55,515 bases of DNA from Candidatus Magasanikiibacteriota bacterium (GTDB lineage: Bacteria; Patescibacteriota; Patescibacteriia; Magasanikbacterales; UBA922): NCBI GenBank assembly GCA_012800155.1, contig JAAZJX010000002.1:1-55515 (forward strand), given 5' to 3'. A program made the translations under genes and the position numbers. Numbering within the stretch: position 1 is the first letter of the stretch; every line of letters starts with the position of its first letter. The notes beneath the pieces are model-generated. The model saw only the letters and a list, made by a program, of their open reading frames with translations. It was not told where the DNA came from and made no database searches. Below are positions 42,284 through 51,577 of this stretch, in pieces.

Positions 42284-43327
42284 TTATAATTTATATTTAT
42301 TAATAATTTCTTTTATTTGAGGAATAATTTTATCCATCATAACTTTATTATTAGCCACATAATCAAAATTTAAATATTCATCAGGATCAATCCATTTTAT
42401 TTCTATAACTTCACTATCATTTATTTCTCCAACTTTTTCTATAATTTTACATACTAAGGGTACTAAATAAACTTGATATTCAAAATCATTACTTTTACGA
42501 TCTTGAATATGTAAATAATTTATTTTTTCTATTATTTCTATTTTATAACCAAGTTCTTCTCTAACTTCTTTAATTAAATTACTTTCTAAAGTCTCCCCTA
42601 TTTCCATTATTCCACCAGATAATTCCCATTTACCATGAAATTCAGGATTATGTGGATCATAGCGTTTTGCAAGTAAAATTTTACCATTTTCAATAATTAC
42701 AGCTACTGAAACAATAATATGTTTAGCGCTAAATTCATGATTGAGATAATAAGCCATTTTTTTAAGAGCTTTACCGCGTTGACTAATAGAATTTTTTTCA
42801 GAAAGGGTCATTTCTGAAAAAGCTTTATTTAATTCTGGTACAAAGAAAAGTGAATTATAACCAAAATTTAAATCATTAATTTTTGCTTCTTGATTTAAGA
42901 TTTTACCTTTTATTTCACCAAAGCTTAAAAAAGTATTTTGATTATTTGGATTATAGCAAGCAGCACAAGTCTTAAAAAAGGCAGATCTCTTTTCATGGGA
43001 AATATTTTTCATTTTTTCTAACAAAATTTTTCTTCTTTCTTCATCATTATTTCCTATCCGAGCGGCTTTTATACCCGGCCAACCATTTAAACTATCTATG
43101 AACAAACCTGTATCTTCTGAAATAGTAATCATATTAGATTTATCCCCATAATATTTAGCTTTCAAAATAGCATTAGCTTCTAAGGTCTTACCTATTTCTT
43201 CTGGCTCAGAAAATTTTTCTGATAAATCAGTTAAAGATAAGAATTCAAATGGTAAATCTCCTAAAAGATGAGTAATTTCTTTAAATTTACCTTGATTAGA
43301 TGTGGCAATCAAAATTTTTTGTTTCAT
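42284..43327 (-). CDS. RdgB/HAM1 NTP pyrophosphatase fused to a Nudix hydrolase
   Basis: A 347-residue fusion. Residues 1-197 are an RdgB/HAM1 pyrophosphatase that removes ITP, dITP and XTP: TSNQGKFKE (9-17), SEDTGLFIDSL (70-80), then FGYNSLFFVPELNKAF and a SEKNSISQRGKAL stretch. From about 202 a Nudix hydrolase follows, with VSVAVIIENGKILLAKR and the Nudix box 239-261 (E245, E254, E257 and E258 present, but K253 where the consensus has R). Both parts clean nucleotide pools, so a bifunctional house-cleaning enzyme is a plausible reading. No stop or frameshift lies between them. ATGA overlap with the nucleotidyltransferase gene indicates coupling. Confidence 0.9.
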   Translation of the reverse strand: MKQKILIATSNQGKFKEITHLLGDLPFEFLSLTDLSEKFSEPEEIGKTLEANAILKAKYYGDKSNMITISEDTGLFIDSLNGWPGIKAARIGNNDEERRKILLEKMKNISHEKRSAFFKTCAACYNPNNQNTFLSFGEIKGKILNQEAKINDLNFGYNSLFFVPELNKAFSEMTLSEKNSISQRGKALKKMAYYLNHEFSAKHIIVSVAVIIENGKILLAKRYDPHNPEFHGKWELSGGIMEIGETLESNLIKEVREELGYKIEIIEKINYLHIQDRKSNDFEYQVYLVPLVCKIIEKVGEINDSEVIEIKWIDPDEYLNFDYVANNKVMMDKIIPQIKEIINKYKL

Positions 43328-43743
43328 ATCATACTTTCAATATAATTGCGAACTTTATGACTTTTTAATCTTTGTGGTTGGTAAGCTTTTAAACGAATAA
43401 TTTTTGCTTTCAAATTATTTTTTTTCAAAAATTCTTCAAGTCCTGGACCACAATCTTTTTGATCATAGCCTAAAGCGATTATATCTGGTTTATTTTTTAA
43501 AATAACTTGATAATAATCTTTTTTATTTCCTAAGATCACCTTATCTATTAAAATAATATTTTTTAACATTTTTATTCGTTCTCTTTGATTAAATATTGTT
43601 TGATGTTTTTTATTTTTTTTAACATTAACATCTTGAGCCACAACTACTGTTAAAATATCAGCATGCTTTTTGGCTTGTTCAAACAAATTAATATGTCCCG
43701 GATGTAAAATATCAAAAGTACCAAAAAGCATTATCATTTTCAT
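43324..43743 (-). CDS. Cytidylyltransferase-like nucleotidyltransferase
   Basis: A 139-residue single-domain protein with the nucleotide-binding motif GTFDILHPGHINL (8-20, H14 and H17) and a later RLKSHKVRNYI, the ISSS/T-like region. Relatives are glycerol-3-phosphate cytidylyltransferase, the archaeal FAD synthase RibL and sugar nucleotidyltransferases. The central GYDQKDCGPGL resembles RibL-type proteins, but substrate assignment by eye is not safe. It overlaps the RdgB-Nudix gene by 4 nt. Confidence 0.85.
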   Translation of the reverse strand: MKMIMLFGTFDILHPGHINLFEQAKKHADILTVVVAQDVNVKKNKKHQTIFNQRERIKMLKNIILIDKVILGNKKDYYQVILKNKPDIIALGYDQKDCGPGLEEFLKKNNLKAKIIRLKAYQPQRLKSHKVRNYIESMI

Positions 43744-43777
43744 ATTATTTTAATTCTAAATTTTTTAAAATATAAAA

Positions 43778-45265
43778 TTATTTATCTTCTGTTTCTGTCT
43801 TTTTTGGTTTCATTAAAGGAAAAGCTGTTACTTCTCGTAAAGTATGAGAACCAGTAATTAAAGCTGTAAAACGATCAATACCAATTCCTGTGCCTGTTGC
43901 TGGTGGCATACCATGTTCCATAGCTTCTACAAAATCCCAATCATTTTCCATAGCTTCTTCATCACCTTGAGATTTATTTTTAGCTTGTTCTTCAAATCTT
44001 TGACGCTGATCAATAGGATCATTTAATTCAGTATAAGAATTACTTAATTCAAAACCATTAACAATCAATTGAAACATTTCTGTATATCTTGGATCAGCAG
44101 CTTTTTTAGCCAAAGGCTTAAGTTCAATTGGATAATCAGTTACAAATGTTGGTTGAATAATCTTTGGTCGAGTTGATTGTTTGTATAAATTATCAATTAT
44201 TTTTCCTCTTTCTGTTAAATTTCCTGGATCATAACCTTTTTCTATCATTATTTTTTTAAGAGAATCTACATCAGGATAATCATTAATATCTATACCTGAA
44301 TGTTTTAAAACTGCATCATGAAAAGAAATTCTAGCATATGGTGGAGTAAAATTTATTTTTTTTCCATCAATTTCTACTTCTAATTTTCCAATAGAATTTT
44401 GTACTACAAAAGGAATTAATTTTTCATGAAATTTTGCATTTTCTTTACTATCAGCAAAAGCCCAATAATATTCTATCATGGTAAATTCAGGATTATGTTG
44501 ATGATCTACTCCTTCATTACGAAAAGCTCTACCAAGTTCAAAAATTTTTTCAAAACCTCCAACTAACAATCTTTTTTGCCATAATTCTCCCATACAAATA
44601 CGCAAATGCACATCAAGATCATAAGCATTTAAATGAGTATTAAAAGTTTTAGCCATTGCACCAGATGAAATTGTTTCTAAAACTGGAGTTTCTATTTCTA
44701 TAAAACCAGCCTGATACATAAATTCACGCATATATCTCAACACTCTAGATCTGACTAAAATCTTTTCTTTTTGTTCAGGGTTAATTAAAAAATCTAAATA
44801 GCGTTTACGATATCTCAATTCTTCATCATTCAAACCATGAAATTTATCAGGTAAAGGTAATAAAGCTTTGGATAATAAAGTCCATTTTTTAACTAAAATG
44901 GATTTTTCACCTTTATGAGTCATAAATCTTTCGCCCTCTATGGAAATAATATCTCCAGAATCAATTTTTTTGGTAAAAAGTTTATATGAATCTGTTCCAA
45001 TAATATCCTGTTTAAAAGCAATTTGTATTTTTCCTGTTTCATCTTGTAAATGACAAAAAGTAAGTTTACCCATTTCACGCTTAGTCATAATTCTTCCTGC
45101 TACTGTAACAATCTCTCCGTCAGACTTCTCTAAAGCTTGTTTTAAAGTAAAATTACGAATAGTTTGAGCTGGATAAGGATTTATTCCAGATTTACTTAAA
45201 TCAGCTAATTTTTTTAATCTAATTTTACGCTCATCATTAATATTAATTTCTTCTTGATTGTTCAT
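43778..45265 (-). CDS. lysS: Lysyl-tRNA synthetase (class II)
   Basis: LysRS has an N-terminal OB fold for the anticodon (about 55-145, TVAGRIMTKREMGKLTFCHL) and a class II catalytic domain. Motif 2 is visible as FRNEGVDHQHNPEFTMIEYY and motif 3 as GTGIGIDRFTALITG. At 495 residues it is full length. It lies downstream of greA, as in several bacteria where greA and lysS are adjacent. Confidence 0.96.
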   Translation of the reverse strand: MNNQEEININDERKIRLKKLADLSKSGINPYPAQTIRNFTLKQALEKSDGEIVTVAGRIMTKREMGKLTFCHLQDETGKIQIAFKQDIIGTDSYKLFTKKIDSGDIISIEGERFMTHKGEKSILVKKWTLLSKALLPLPDKFHGLNDEELRYRKRYLDFLINPEQKEKILVRSRVLRYMREFMYQAGFIEIETPVLETISSGAMAKTFNTHLNAYDLDVHLRICMGELWQKRLLVGGFEKIFELGRAFRNEGVDHQHNPEFTMIEYYWAFADSKENAKFHEKLIPFVVQNSIGKLEVEIDGKKINFTPPYARISFHDAVLKHSGIDINDYPDVDSLKKIMIEKGYDPGNLTERGKIIDNLYKQSTRPKIIQPTFVTDYPIELKPLAKKAADPRYTEMFQLIVNGFELSNSYTELNDPIDQRQRFEEQAKNKSQGDEEAMENDWDFVEAMEHGMPPATGTGIGIDRFTALITGSHTLREVTAFPLMKPKKTETEDK

Positions 45266-45317
45266 ATAAAAAAGTTAAATATTTCTCTTATTGTAGCAAA
45301 TAAATAGAAAAAATACA

Positions 45318-45342
45318 AATACTCCTTTTTTGCAGGAGTATT
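45318..45342 (-). terminator. Intrinsic terminator after greA
   Basis: On the minus strand AATACTCCT pairs with AGGAGTATT across a 7-nt loop, followed by TGTATTTTTT. It separates greA from lysS, so lysS may rely on readthrough or a separate promoter. Confidence 0.8.
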
Positions 45343-45361
45343 ATTTATTTTTTAACCTAAA

Positions 45362-45826
45362 TTAGTTAATTTTTACAATTTTATAATTTTGAAGACCTGA
45401 AGGTGTTTTAACCTCAACAATTTCACCTTTCTTTTTACCTAAAAAAGCACTACCCAAAGGTGATTCATTAGAAATTTTTCCTTTTAAAGGATCAGCTTCT
45501 TGAGCTCCAACTATCATATATTCTTTTTCTTTTTTATTAACTTCAACAACAATCGTAGAACCAATTTGTACAAAATCCAGTTTTTTTTCATTTGCAGTGA
45601 TAATTTCAGCATTATCTAAAATATTTTTAATTTCTAAAATTCTGGATTGAGTCCAAGCCAATTCTTCTCTAGCAGCATGATATTCAGCATTTTCAGATAA
45701 ATCACCCATTTGTCTAGCTTCATCAATTCTTTTTCTTAAATTTACAGCTTTAATTTCTCTCAATTCTTTTAATTCAGTTTCTAATTCTTCTCTTGTTTGT
45801 TGAGACATGTATTGTGTTTCAGACAT
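45362..45826 (-). CDS. greA: Transcription elongation factor GreA
   Basis: GreA rescues backtracked RNA polymerase by stimulating transcript cleavage. The N-terminal coiled coil (about 10-75) carries the acidic tip in GDLSENAEYHAAREEL. The C-terminal FKBP-like domain has VQIGSTIVVEVNKK and ISNESPLGSAFLGKKKGE. At 154 residues it is close to the usual 158. It has an extended -10 promoter and a hairpin at the expected 5' end of its mRNA. Confidence 0.96.
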   Translation of the reverse strand: MSETQYMSQQTREELETELKELREIKAVNLRKRIDEARQMGDLSENAEYHAAREELAWTQSRILEIKNILDNAEIITANEKKLDFVQIGSTIVVEVNKKEKEYMIVGAQEADPLKGKISNESPLGSAFLGKKKGEIVEVKTPSGLQNYKIVKIN

Positions 45827-45845
45827 AAAATAAAAAATATTAAAC

Positions 45846-45915
45846 CCAGGTCAAAGCCTGGAATCTTATAGATAGTATAACAAAAAATAATTATTTTAAT
45901 AGAAAGTTATCCACA
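45846..45915 (-). promoter_or_regulatory. greA promoter region with 5' hairpin and DnaA-box-like site
   Basis: On the minus strand TGTTATACT gives an extended -10 (TATACT at 45879-45874) without a good -35. A CCAGG/CCTGG hairpin with a 6-nt loop (45861-45846) would sit at the start of the transcript. TTATCCACA (45907-45915, plus strand) is a perfect DnaA box in the short gap after mrdA; a single site may be chance. Confidence 0.4.
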
Positions 45916-45920
45916 ATAAA

Positions 45921-47915
45921 TTATAATTCATTTTTATAACTCCACCACCATTGATAAAAATCATAAGCAATTGGAACAGAAATAGCACTTCCCTCTTCCC
46001 CTTCTTCTACTAAAACTGTTAAAACAATTTCTGGATTATCATAAGGAGCAAAAGAAGTAAACCAAGCATGATTAGCTTTATTTTTATTCCACTGAGCTGT
46101 ACCCGTTTTTCCTCCAGTAGAAAACGGCAAAAGAGATAAACGGCGACAAGAACCATAATCAACACAATCTTTCATACCTAATTTAACAATATTTAAATTA
46201 ACAGAAGAAATAAAATTTTCATTTAAAATTTCTACTGGAATATTAGTTTTTTCTTCTGTTATTGGATTGATAATTGACTTAACAATATGTGGTTGATAAA
46301 GTTTACCTCCATTAGTAAATACTGCAGTCATATTAGCAATTTGCAAAGGTGTTACTAATAAATCTCCTTGTCCTATAGAAAGATTATAAGTATCTCCAAT
46401 ATACCAGCGTTCTCCTTTAACTTTTTCTTTCCATTCTTTAGAAGGTAAAAATCCTATTTTTTCACCAGTAGTATCTATATTAGTTTTATTTCCAAAACCA
46501 AATTCTTGTAAATAATCTATCATTTTTTCTACTCCTAAACCTACAAAATCATTATAACCACCACCAATATAATAAAAAAAAGTATTAACTGACCAAGCTA
46601 AAGCTCGACGCACATTTGTTACTCCATGACCACCTACTTGCCAATCAGGAAAAAACCATTGACTAACTCGTAAACCACCATTACTTAAAAAACTAGTTTT
46701 AGAATTAATAATTTTTTCTTCCAAAGCAGCAGCAGCAAAAGCAGTTTTAATTACAGAACCAGAAGGATAAAGACCACTCACAGCGCGATTAAAAAGAGGT
46801 TGATCTTCATTATTTAAATATTTTTGATATTTAGTAAAAGCAATTCCTCCTGAAAAATCATTATTATCAAAAGCTGGTAAACTAACCATTGCTAAAACTT
46901 CACCATTACGAGGATCAAGAGCTACTGCTGCCGCTCTTTTTTTGTTATTAGTTTTTAAATAATGATTTACTATTTCTTCTAATTTATTTTGTATTTTAGA
47001 ATCTATTGACATTTCTAAATGAAACCCAGCTTCTGGTGCTTCTTGAGCTAAAATATTTTGTTCTTTTCCCAAAGAATCAACTTCAATTCTTTTTTTACCA
47101 TAAACACCGCGTAAAAATGATTCATAAGTTTTTTCTAAACCAGTTTTACCAATATTATCTGAAGATAAATATCCCTTAGCGCGTTTTTCTATGTATTCTT
47201 CTTTATTTAATTTTCCAATATAACCTAAAATATGTGATAATGAATGATTAGTTGAAGTATTAAATTCATTACCAAAATCATCTAAATAAAGACGCTTGCT
47301 GCCTCGTAATATTTCAATTCCCGGTAATTCACTTGTTTGAATAATAATATTTAAAGCTGTATCATAATCTAAATTTTCTTGAATTACTACTGACTCATAA
47401 CTATAAGAACCATATTCATCTAAAATATTAGAAAGTTCTTCTTCAGATTTATTGATTAAAATTGCTAATTTATTAATAATAGGAATTCTTTGTTCTTTTT
47501 TTCTAGGTAAATCTTGAGGAATAATTGCTAAAGAAAAATTCGGTATATTCTTAGTTAATTGAATACCTTGTCTATCAAAAATTAAACCTCTCTCAGAAGG
47601 AATAGAAATAATTCTTTGACGATTATTTTCTGCTGAAACACGATAACTACTTCCTTTAATAATTTGTAAATAAAAAAATCTACTAATTAACAATAAAAAA
47701 AATACTAATAAAAAAATAAAAAAAATATTTATCTTTTTATTAGTAAAACTAGTTCCAACATAATTGAAACTCTGAGGAGAAGCTACTTGTTTACCTTTAC
47801 TTTCTTCAAAAAAAAGAGAGTCTTCAATCCAAGATTTTTTATATTTGCCTTTTATATTTTTACTATCAAAAAGTTCAGCTTCTATTCCAAATAAATTTTT
47901 TTTATTTTCTTTCAT
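45921..47915 (-). CDS. mrdA: Penicillin-binding protein 2 (elongation transpeptidase)
   Basis: PBP2 cross-links peptidoglycan during cell elongation with RodA and the Mre proteins. A cytoplasmic N-terminus (about 60 residues), one membrane helix (about 62-84), a dimerisation/pedestal region starting IPSERGLIFDRQG, and the transpeptidase domain follow. Active-site motifs are SVIK (387-390), SVN (442-444) and KTG (603-605). The ATG at 47915 is preferred to a TTG 21 nt upstream. It overlaps mreD by 14 nt and completes mreB-mreC-mreD-mrdA. rodA is not adjacent. Confidence 0.93.
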   Translation of the reverse strand: MKENKKNLFGIEAELFDSKNIKGKYKKSWIEDSLFFEESKGKQVASPQSFNYVGTSFTNKKINIFFIFLLVFFLLLISRFFYLQIIKGSSYRVSAENNRQRIISIPSERGLIFDRQGIQLTKNIPNFSLAIIPQDLPRKKEQRIPIINKLAILINKSEEELSNILDEYGSYSYESVVIQENLDYDTALNIIIQTSELPGIEILRGSKRLYLDDFGNEFNTSTNHSLSHILGYIGKLNKEEYIEKRAKGYLSSDNIGKTGLEKTYESFLRGVYGKKRIEVDSLGKEQNILAQEAPEAGFHLEMSIDSKIQNKLEEIVNHYLKTNNKKRAAAVALDPRNGEVLAMVSLPAFDNNDFSGGIAFTKYQKYLNNEDQPLFNRAVSGLYPSGSVIKTAFAAAALEEKIINSKTSFLSNGGLRVSQWFFPDWQVGGHGVTNVRRALAWSVNTFFYYIGGGYNDFVGLGVEKMIDYLQEFGFGNKTNIDTTGEKIGFLPSKEWKEKVKGERWYIGDTYNLSIGQGDLLVTPLQIANMTAVFTNGGKLYQPHIVKSIINPITEEKTNIPVEILNENFISSVNLNIVKLGMKDCVDYGSCRRLSLLPFSTGGKTGTAQWNKNKANHAWFTSFAPYDNPEIVLTVLVEEGEEGSAISVPIAYDFYQWWWSYKNEL

Positions 47916-48456
47916 ACCTGAAAATTGAAGATTCAACTACAGAAGATTTAAATTTTTTTGTAAATACTGAAAAAATAAAATAAAAAATACTTACTAAAAT
48001 TGTAGTAAACAATATTTCCCATAAAGAAGTAATAAAAATTAATTTCCAAGGTACATAACTAACCATACTAAAAATTTTCAAAATAAACATAATTACAATA
48101 TAAAATAATCTATAAATAAATATAGTAAAAGCTGTCAATACTAAAGCGGCATAAATAGAACGATTAGTAAAAAAATTTTGATATAACCAATAAGCTATTA
48201 ACACGCTAATTGTAGAAGAAAATAAAACCACTCCATAAGGTGAAACTGTAAAAAGTTCAATAAATAAATTTGAAAAAAAACTTATCCAAACAATTACACC
48301 AGAATTATACCAAAGTAAAAGTAAAATAATAACTGTAAAAATAATATTCACTTTAGAAATTGGATAAGGTAATAAATAAGAAAAACCTACATGAAAAGCT
48401 ACTACCAAAACTAAAGCTAAAAAAATTAACAATATTTTTAAAATACGATTCAACAT
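47902..48456 (-). CDS. mreD: Rod shape-determining protein MreD
   Basis: A 184-residue membrane protein with five or six helices lying between mreC and mrdA. Sequence conservation in MreD is low, so position carries much of the call, but the helix pattern and SPYGVVLFSSTISVLIAYWL fit. It is expected to be part of the elongasome membrane core with MreC, PBP2 and RodA. It overlaps mrdA by 14 nt and is 3 nt from mreC. Confidence 0.85.
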   Translation of the reverse strand: MLNRILKILLIFLALVLVVAFHVGFSYLLPYPISKVNIIFTVIILLLLWYNSGVIVWISFFSNLFIELFTVSPYGVVLFSSTISVLIAYWLYQNFFTNRSIYAALVLTAFTIFIYRLFYIVIMFILKIFSMVSYVPWKLIFITSLWEILFTTILVSIFYFIFSVFTKKFKSSVVESSIFRYERK

Positions 48457-48459
48457 AAT

Positions 48460-49266
48460 TTAAAATTCAGTTATTACTAAAACTTGTTTTATTTTTGTTA
48501 AATCAACACTAGGAGTAATGACTGCTTTTTGAAATGGCTGATAAGCTTCTTTTTCAACTGCTTCAATAACACCTATCAAAAGTCCAGAAGGAACATTTTC
48601 TTCTAATCCAGAAGTTATTACCATATCTCCTACTTTTATAATTTCATTTTGTGGAATATAATTCATACGAATACTAATTCCATAACCACCTTCTACAACT
48701 CCAATACTTTTACTTTGATTTATAAGCGCACTTGCTACTTTACTTTGATTGTCATTGATGAGACGTACTACTGAAGTCTTATCTTCTACTCGCACAATTT
48801 TTCCAATCATCACTCCTTCTCCAACTATTACTGGATTATTTTTAGTTATGCCAGAATTACTACCTCTATCTAAAATTAAAGTATTACCCAAAGGATCAAT
48901 ATTTTTGCCAATTACTTTTGCTCCCACAGTAAGCATATCTTTTTTTTCAATATAATTTAACTGTTTTTTTAATTCTTCATTTTCTTGTTTCAAAATTTGA
49001 AAAGCAGCCATATCTATTTTATTATTAATATCATTTTCTAAACAGCTAAGATAAGCTTCTTTTAAATCCTCCACATTTTTAAATAATTCATTTTGTTCAT
49101 TAAAATTTATACTAATATCATACATTCCTTCAATACCCGGTTTAATAATTGCTCGAAAATAATTTTCAATTGGACGTAATAAACCTACAAAATGTAAAAT
49201 AATAAAAATTAAGATAATAAAAACTATCCCTAAGAAAGTTTGTTGCTTTCTTTTTGACATAAGCAT
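48460..49266 (-). CDS. mreC: Rod shape-determining protein MreC
   Basis: A 268-residue bitopic protein: a short basic N-terminus, one membrane helix (about 10-30), a coiled coil (about 70-105) and two beta-barrel domains. ILDRGSNSGITKNNPVIV and MVITSGLEENVPSGLLIG are the diagnostic MreC stretches. It contacts PBP2 outside the membrane and activates wall synthesis. A second ATG two codons downstream (MSKRKQQ) is an equally good start. The gene follows mreB by 6 nt. Confidence 0.93.
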   Translation of the reverse strand: MLMSKRKQQTFLGIVFIILIFIILHFVGLLRPIENYFRAIIKPGIEGMYDISINFNEQNELFKNVEDLKEAYLSCLENDINNKIDMAAFQILKQENEELKKQLNYIEKKDMLTVGAKVIGKNIDPLGNTLILDRGSNSGITKNNPVIVGEGVMIGKIVRVEDKTSVVRLINDNQSKVASALINQSKSIGVVEGGYGISIRMNYIPQNEIIKVGDMVITSGLEENVPSGLLIGVIEAVEKEAYQPFQKAVITPSVDLTKIKQVLVITEF

Positions 49267-49272
49267 TAAAAA

Positions 49273-50316
49273 TTATTTTATTCTAGCTGAAGGTAAAGTA
49301 ATTGTTTTTAAAAGTTCTTCATCTTCTAATAAAATTCCTGTCCCTCTGATAACGGCGGTAAGAGGATCATCAGCAATACGCACTGGAATATCTGCTGATT
49401 GAGAAATTACCTGATCTAAACCCTTTAACATTGAACCTCCTCCTGTTAAAAGAATTCCTCGTTCATGAATATCAGCAGTTAATTCTGGTGGAGTAATTTC
49501 TAAAGTAGTTTTAATTAAATCAACAATAGCATCTACAGATTTTTTTAAAGCTTCACGAATATGCGCATCAGTTACCATTATTTCTCGTGGTAAACCAGTC
49601 ATAACATCACGACCACGCATAGGAAATTCTGTTTTTTCTCCCATGTCAATAGCTGAACCAACTCTAATTTTTATTTGCTCAGCTTGAGTTTCTCCAATAA
49701 AAAGATTAAAAACTTCTTTGGCATATTGCATAATATTACGATTCATTTCATCTCCAGCTATAGAGGTAGATTTCCAATCAACTACTCCACTTAAAGAAAT
49801 GACTGCTACTTCTGTATTTCCTCCACCAATATTTACTACCATATTGCCAATAGGATCTTGAATTGGCATACGCGCTCCAATAGCTGCAGTCATAGGCTCT
49901 TGTATTACAAAAACTTCTTTAGCTCCAGCCGAAATAACCGCATCTTCTACAGCTTTTATTTCTACTTCAGTAACTTCTAAAGGTACAGAAATAACTACCT
50001 TTGGTCTAGATAAAATACCTAAACCTTCTTCATGAACTTTTTCAATAAAATAGCGTAACATTTTTTCTGCTACTTCATAATCAGAAATAATCCCTCCAGT
50101 CAAAGGTTTAGTAACTTCAATATGTGGAGGTGTTTTACCTAACATATTTTTAGCTTCATTACCGACTGCTAAAATTTGTTCGGTACGAGTATTAATTGCA
50201 ACTACCGAAGGTTCATCAACTACAATACCTTTTCCTTTCACATAAATCATAGTATTGGAAGTTCCTAAATCAATTCCAATTTCTTTACTAAACTTATTAA
50301 AAATTTTTTTAAACAT
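49273..50316 (-). CDS. mreB: Rod shape-determining protein MreB
   Basis: MreB is the bacterial actin that orients cell-wall synthesis. ATP-binding motifs are GIDLGTSNTMIYVKGKG (14-30), VVNIGGGNTEVAVISLSG (about 165) and ILLTGGGSMLKGLDQVI near the C-terminus. The basic and aromatic N-terminus (MFKKIFNKFS) is an amphipathic helix that would bind the membrane. Length 347 is typical. This implies a rod or elongated shape, which is not universal in small-genome bacteria. Confidence 0.96.
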   Translation of the reverse strand: MFKKIFNKFSKEIGIDLGTSNTMIYVKGKGIVVDEPSVVAINTRTEQILAVGNEAKNMLGKTPPHIEVTKPLTGGIISDYEVAEKMLRYFIEKVHEEGLGILSRPKVVISVPLEVTEVEIKAVEDAVISAGAKEVFVIQEPMTAAIGARMPIQDPIGNMVVNIGGGNTEVAVISLSGVVDWKSTSIAGDEMNRNIMQYAKEVFNLFIGETQAEQIKIRVGSAIDMGEKTEFPMRGRDVMTGLPREIMVTDAHIREALKKSVDAIVDLIKTTLEITPPELTADIHERGILLTGGGSMLKGLDQVISQSADIPVRIADDPLTAVIRGTGILLEDEELLKTITLPSARIK

Positions 50317-50333
50317 AAAATCTTAACAATAAT

Positions 50334-51572
50334 TTATTTAAGATCAGCTATTTTTATAATTTTTGTTTCTCCAGTTTTTCTTTCTTTAATTTCAATAGAT
50401 TCTTCAGCTAAAGTTTTAGTACTAACAATATATTTAAGTGGAATACCAATCAAATCACTATCAGCAAATTTTTGTCCAGCAGAAAGATTTTCTCGATCAT
50501 CAAATAAAACTTCTTGACCTAAAGATAATAATTTTTGATAAATTTCTTCAGTTCTTTCTTTTTCTTCAATTGTTTTAGCAAGAGAAATTAGATGAATCTG
50601 ATAAGGAGCAATTTCTTTTGGCCAAATCATTCCTTTATCATCACAATTAACTTCTACTATTGCACCCATTACTCTTCCTGGACCAATACCATAACTTCCC
50701 ATAATTACAGATTGTTGTTTACCTTCTTCATCAAGATATTTTAATCCTAAAGGTTCAGAATATTTTTTACCTAAACTAAATATATTTCCTACTTCAATTG
50801 CTTTTTCTTCTATTAAATTATTTTTTTCTAAACCCAATTCAGTTAAAATTTCCTCACTGTAAACTTCTTTATTAATGGCAATTTTTTTGTTCTTATCTAC
50901 ATAAATTAAATCCTCTCCAGCATCAGATAAAGTCTGAAATTCATGAGAATATTTTGAAAAAACACCACCAGAAGCAAAAGTAAGATAAGTTTTCTCACCC
51001 AAACCTAGTCTAGTAAAAATTTTCATATATGCTTCTTTTGATTTTTCATAAAAATTATTGTGTTCATCTTGAGTTCTAGAAAAAGAATATAAATCTTTCA
51101 TAAGAAATTCTCGACAACGCATAATTCCACTTTTTGGACGCAATTCATTTCTAAATTTTGTTTGAATTTGATAAACATAACAAGGTAAATCTTTATAAGA
51201 TTTAACATGATTTTTCATAATACTTGTAACCGCTTCTTCATGAGTAAAACCTAAACCTAATTCTATATCATTTTTTAATCTAGTTTTAAACCAATTATCT
51301 ACAATTTCATCACTCCAACGTTCTGTTTTTTGCCAAATTTCTGGATTTTGTAAACAAGTCATAAAAATTTCTTGTCCTCCAATAGCATTCATTTCTTCAC
51401 TAATAATATTATTTATTTTATTCAAAACTCTAAGACCCAAAGGTAAATAACTATAAACTCCAGCCATTTCTTTATAAATAAATCCAGCACGAATAAGTAA
51501 TTCAGCATTTTTTGATTTCTCATCTTTAGGAATTTCTTTTAAAGTTTTAGTAAATAATTCAGACTGACGCAT
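50334..51572 (-). CDS. proS: Prolyl-tRNA synthetase without editing insertion
   Basis: ProRS charges tRNA-Pro. The class II core shows motif 2 FRNELRPKSGIMRCREFLMK and motif 3 SYGIGPGRVMGAIVE, and a C-terminal anticodon domain ends the protein. At 412 residues it is far below the 570 of the E. coli type. The sequence runs from TFASGGVFSKYSHEFQT into DAGEDLIYV and then on to the last motif, so the 180-residue INS editing domain is missing. Short ProRS forms exist elsewhere, with editing then left to a free-standing deacylase; none is seen in this window. Confidence 0.94.
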   Translation of the reverse strand: MRQSELFTKTLKEIPKDEKSKNAELLIRAGFIYKEMAGVYSYLPLGLRVLNKINNIISEEMNAIGGQEIFMTCLQNPEIWQKTERWSDEIVDNWFKTRLKNDIELGLGFTHEEAVTSIMKNHVKSYKDLPCYVYQIQTKFRNELRPKSGIMRCREFLMKDLYSFSRTQDEHNNFYEKSKEAYMKIFTRLGLGEKTYLTFASGGVFSKYSHEFQTLSDAGEDLIYVDKNKKIAINKEVYSEEILTELGLEKNNLIEEKAIEVGNIFSLGKKYSEPLGLKYLDEEGKQQSVIMGSYGIGPGRVMGAIVEVNCDDKGMIWPKEIAPYQIHLISLAKTIEEKERTEEIYQKLLSLGQEVLFDDRENLSAGQKFADSDLIGIPLKYIVSTKTLAEESIEIKERKTGETKIIKIADLK

Positions 51573-51577
51573 AAATA

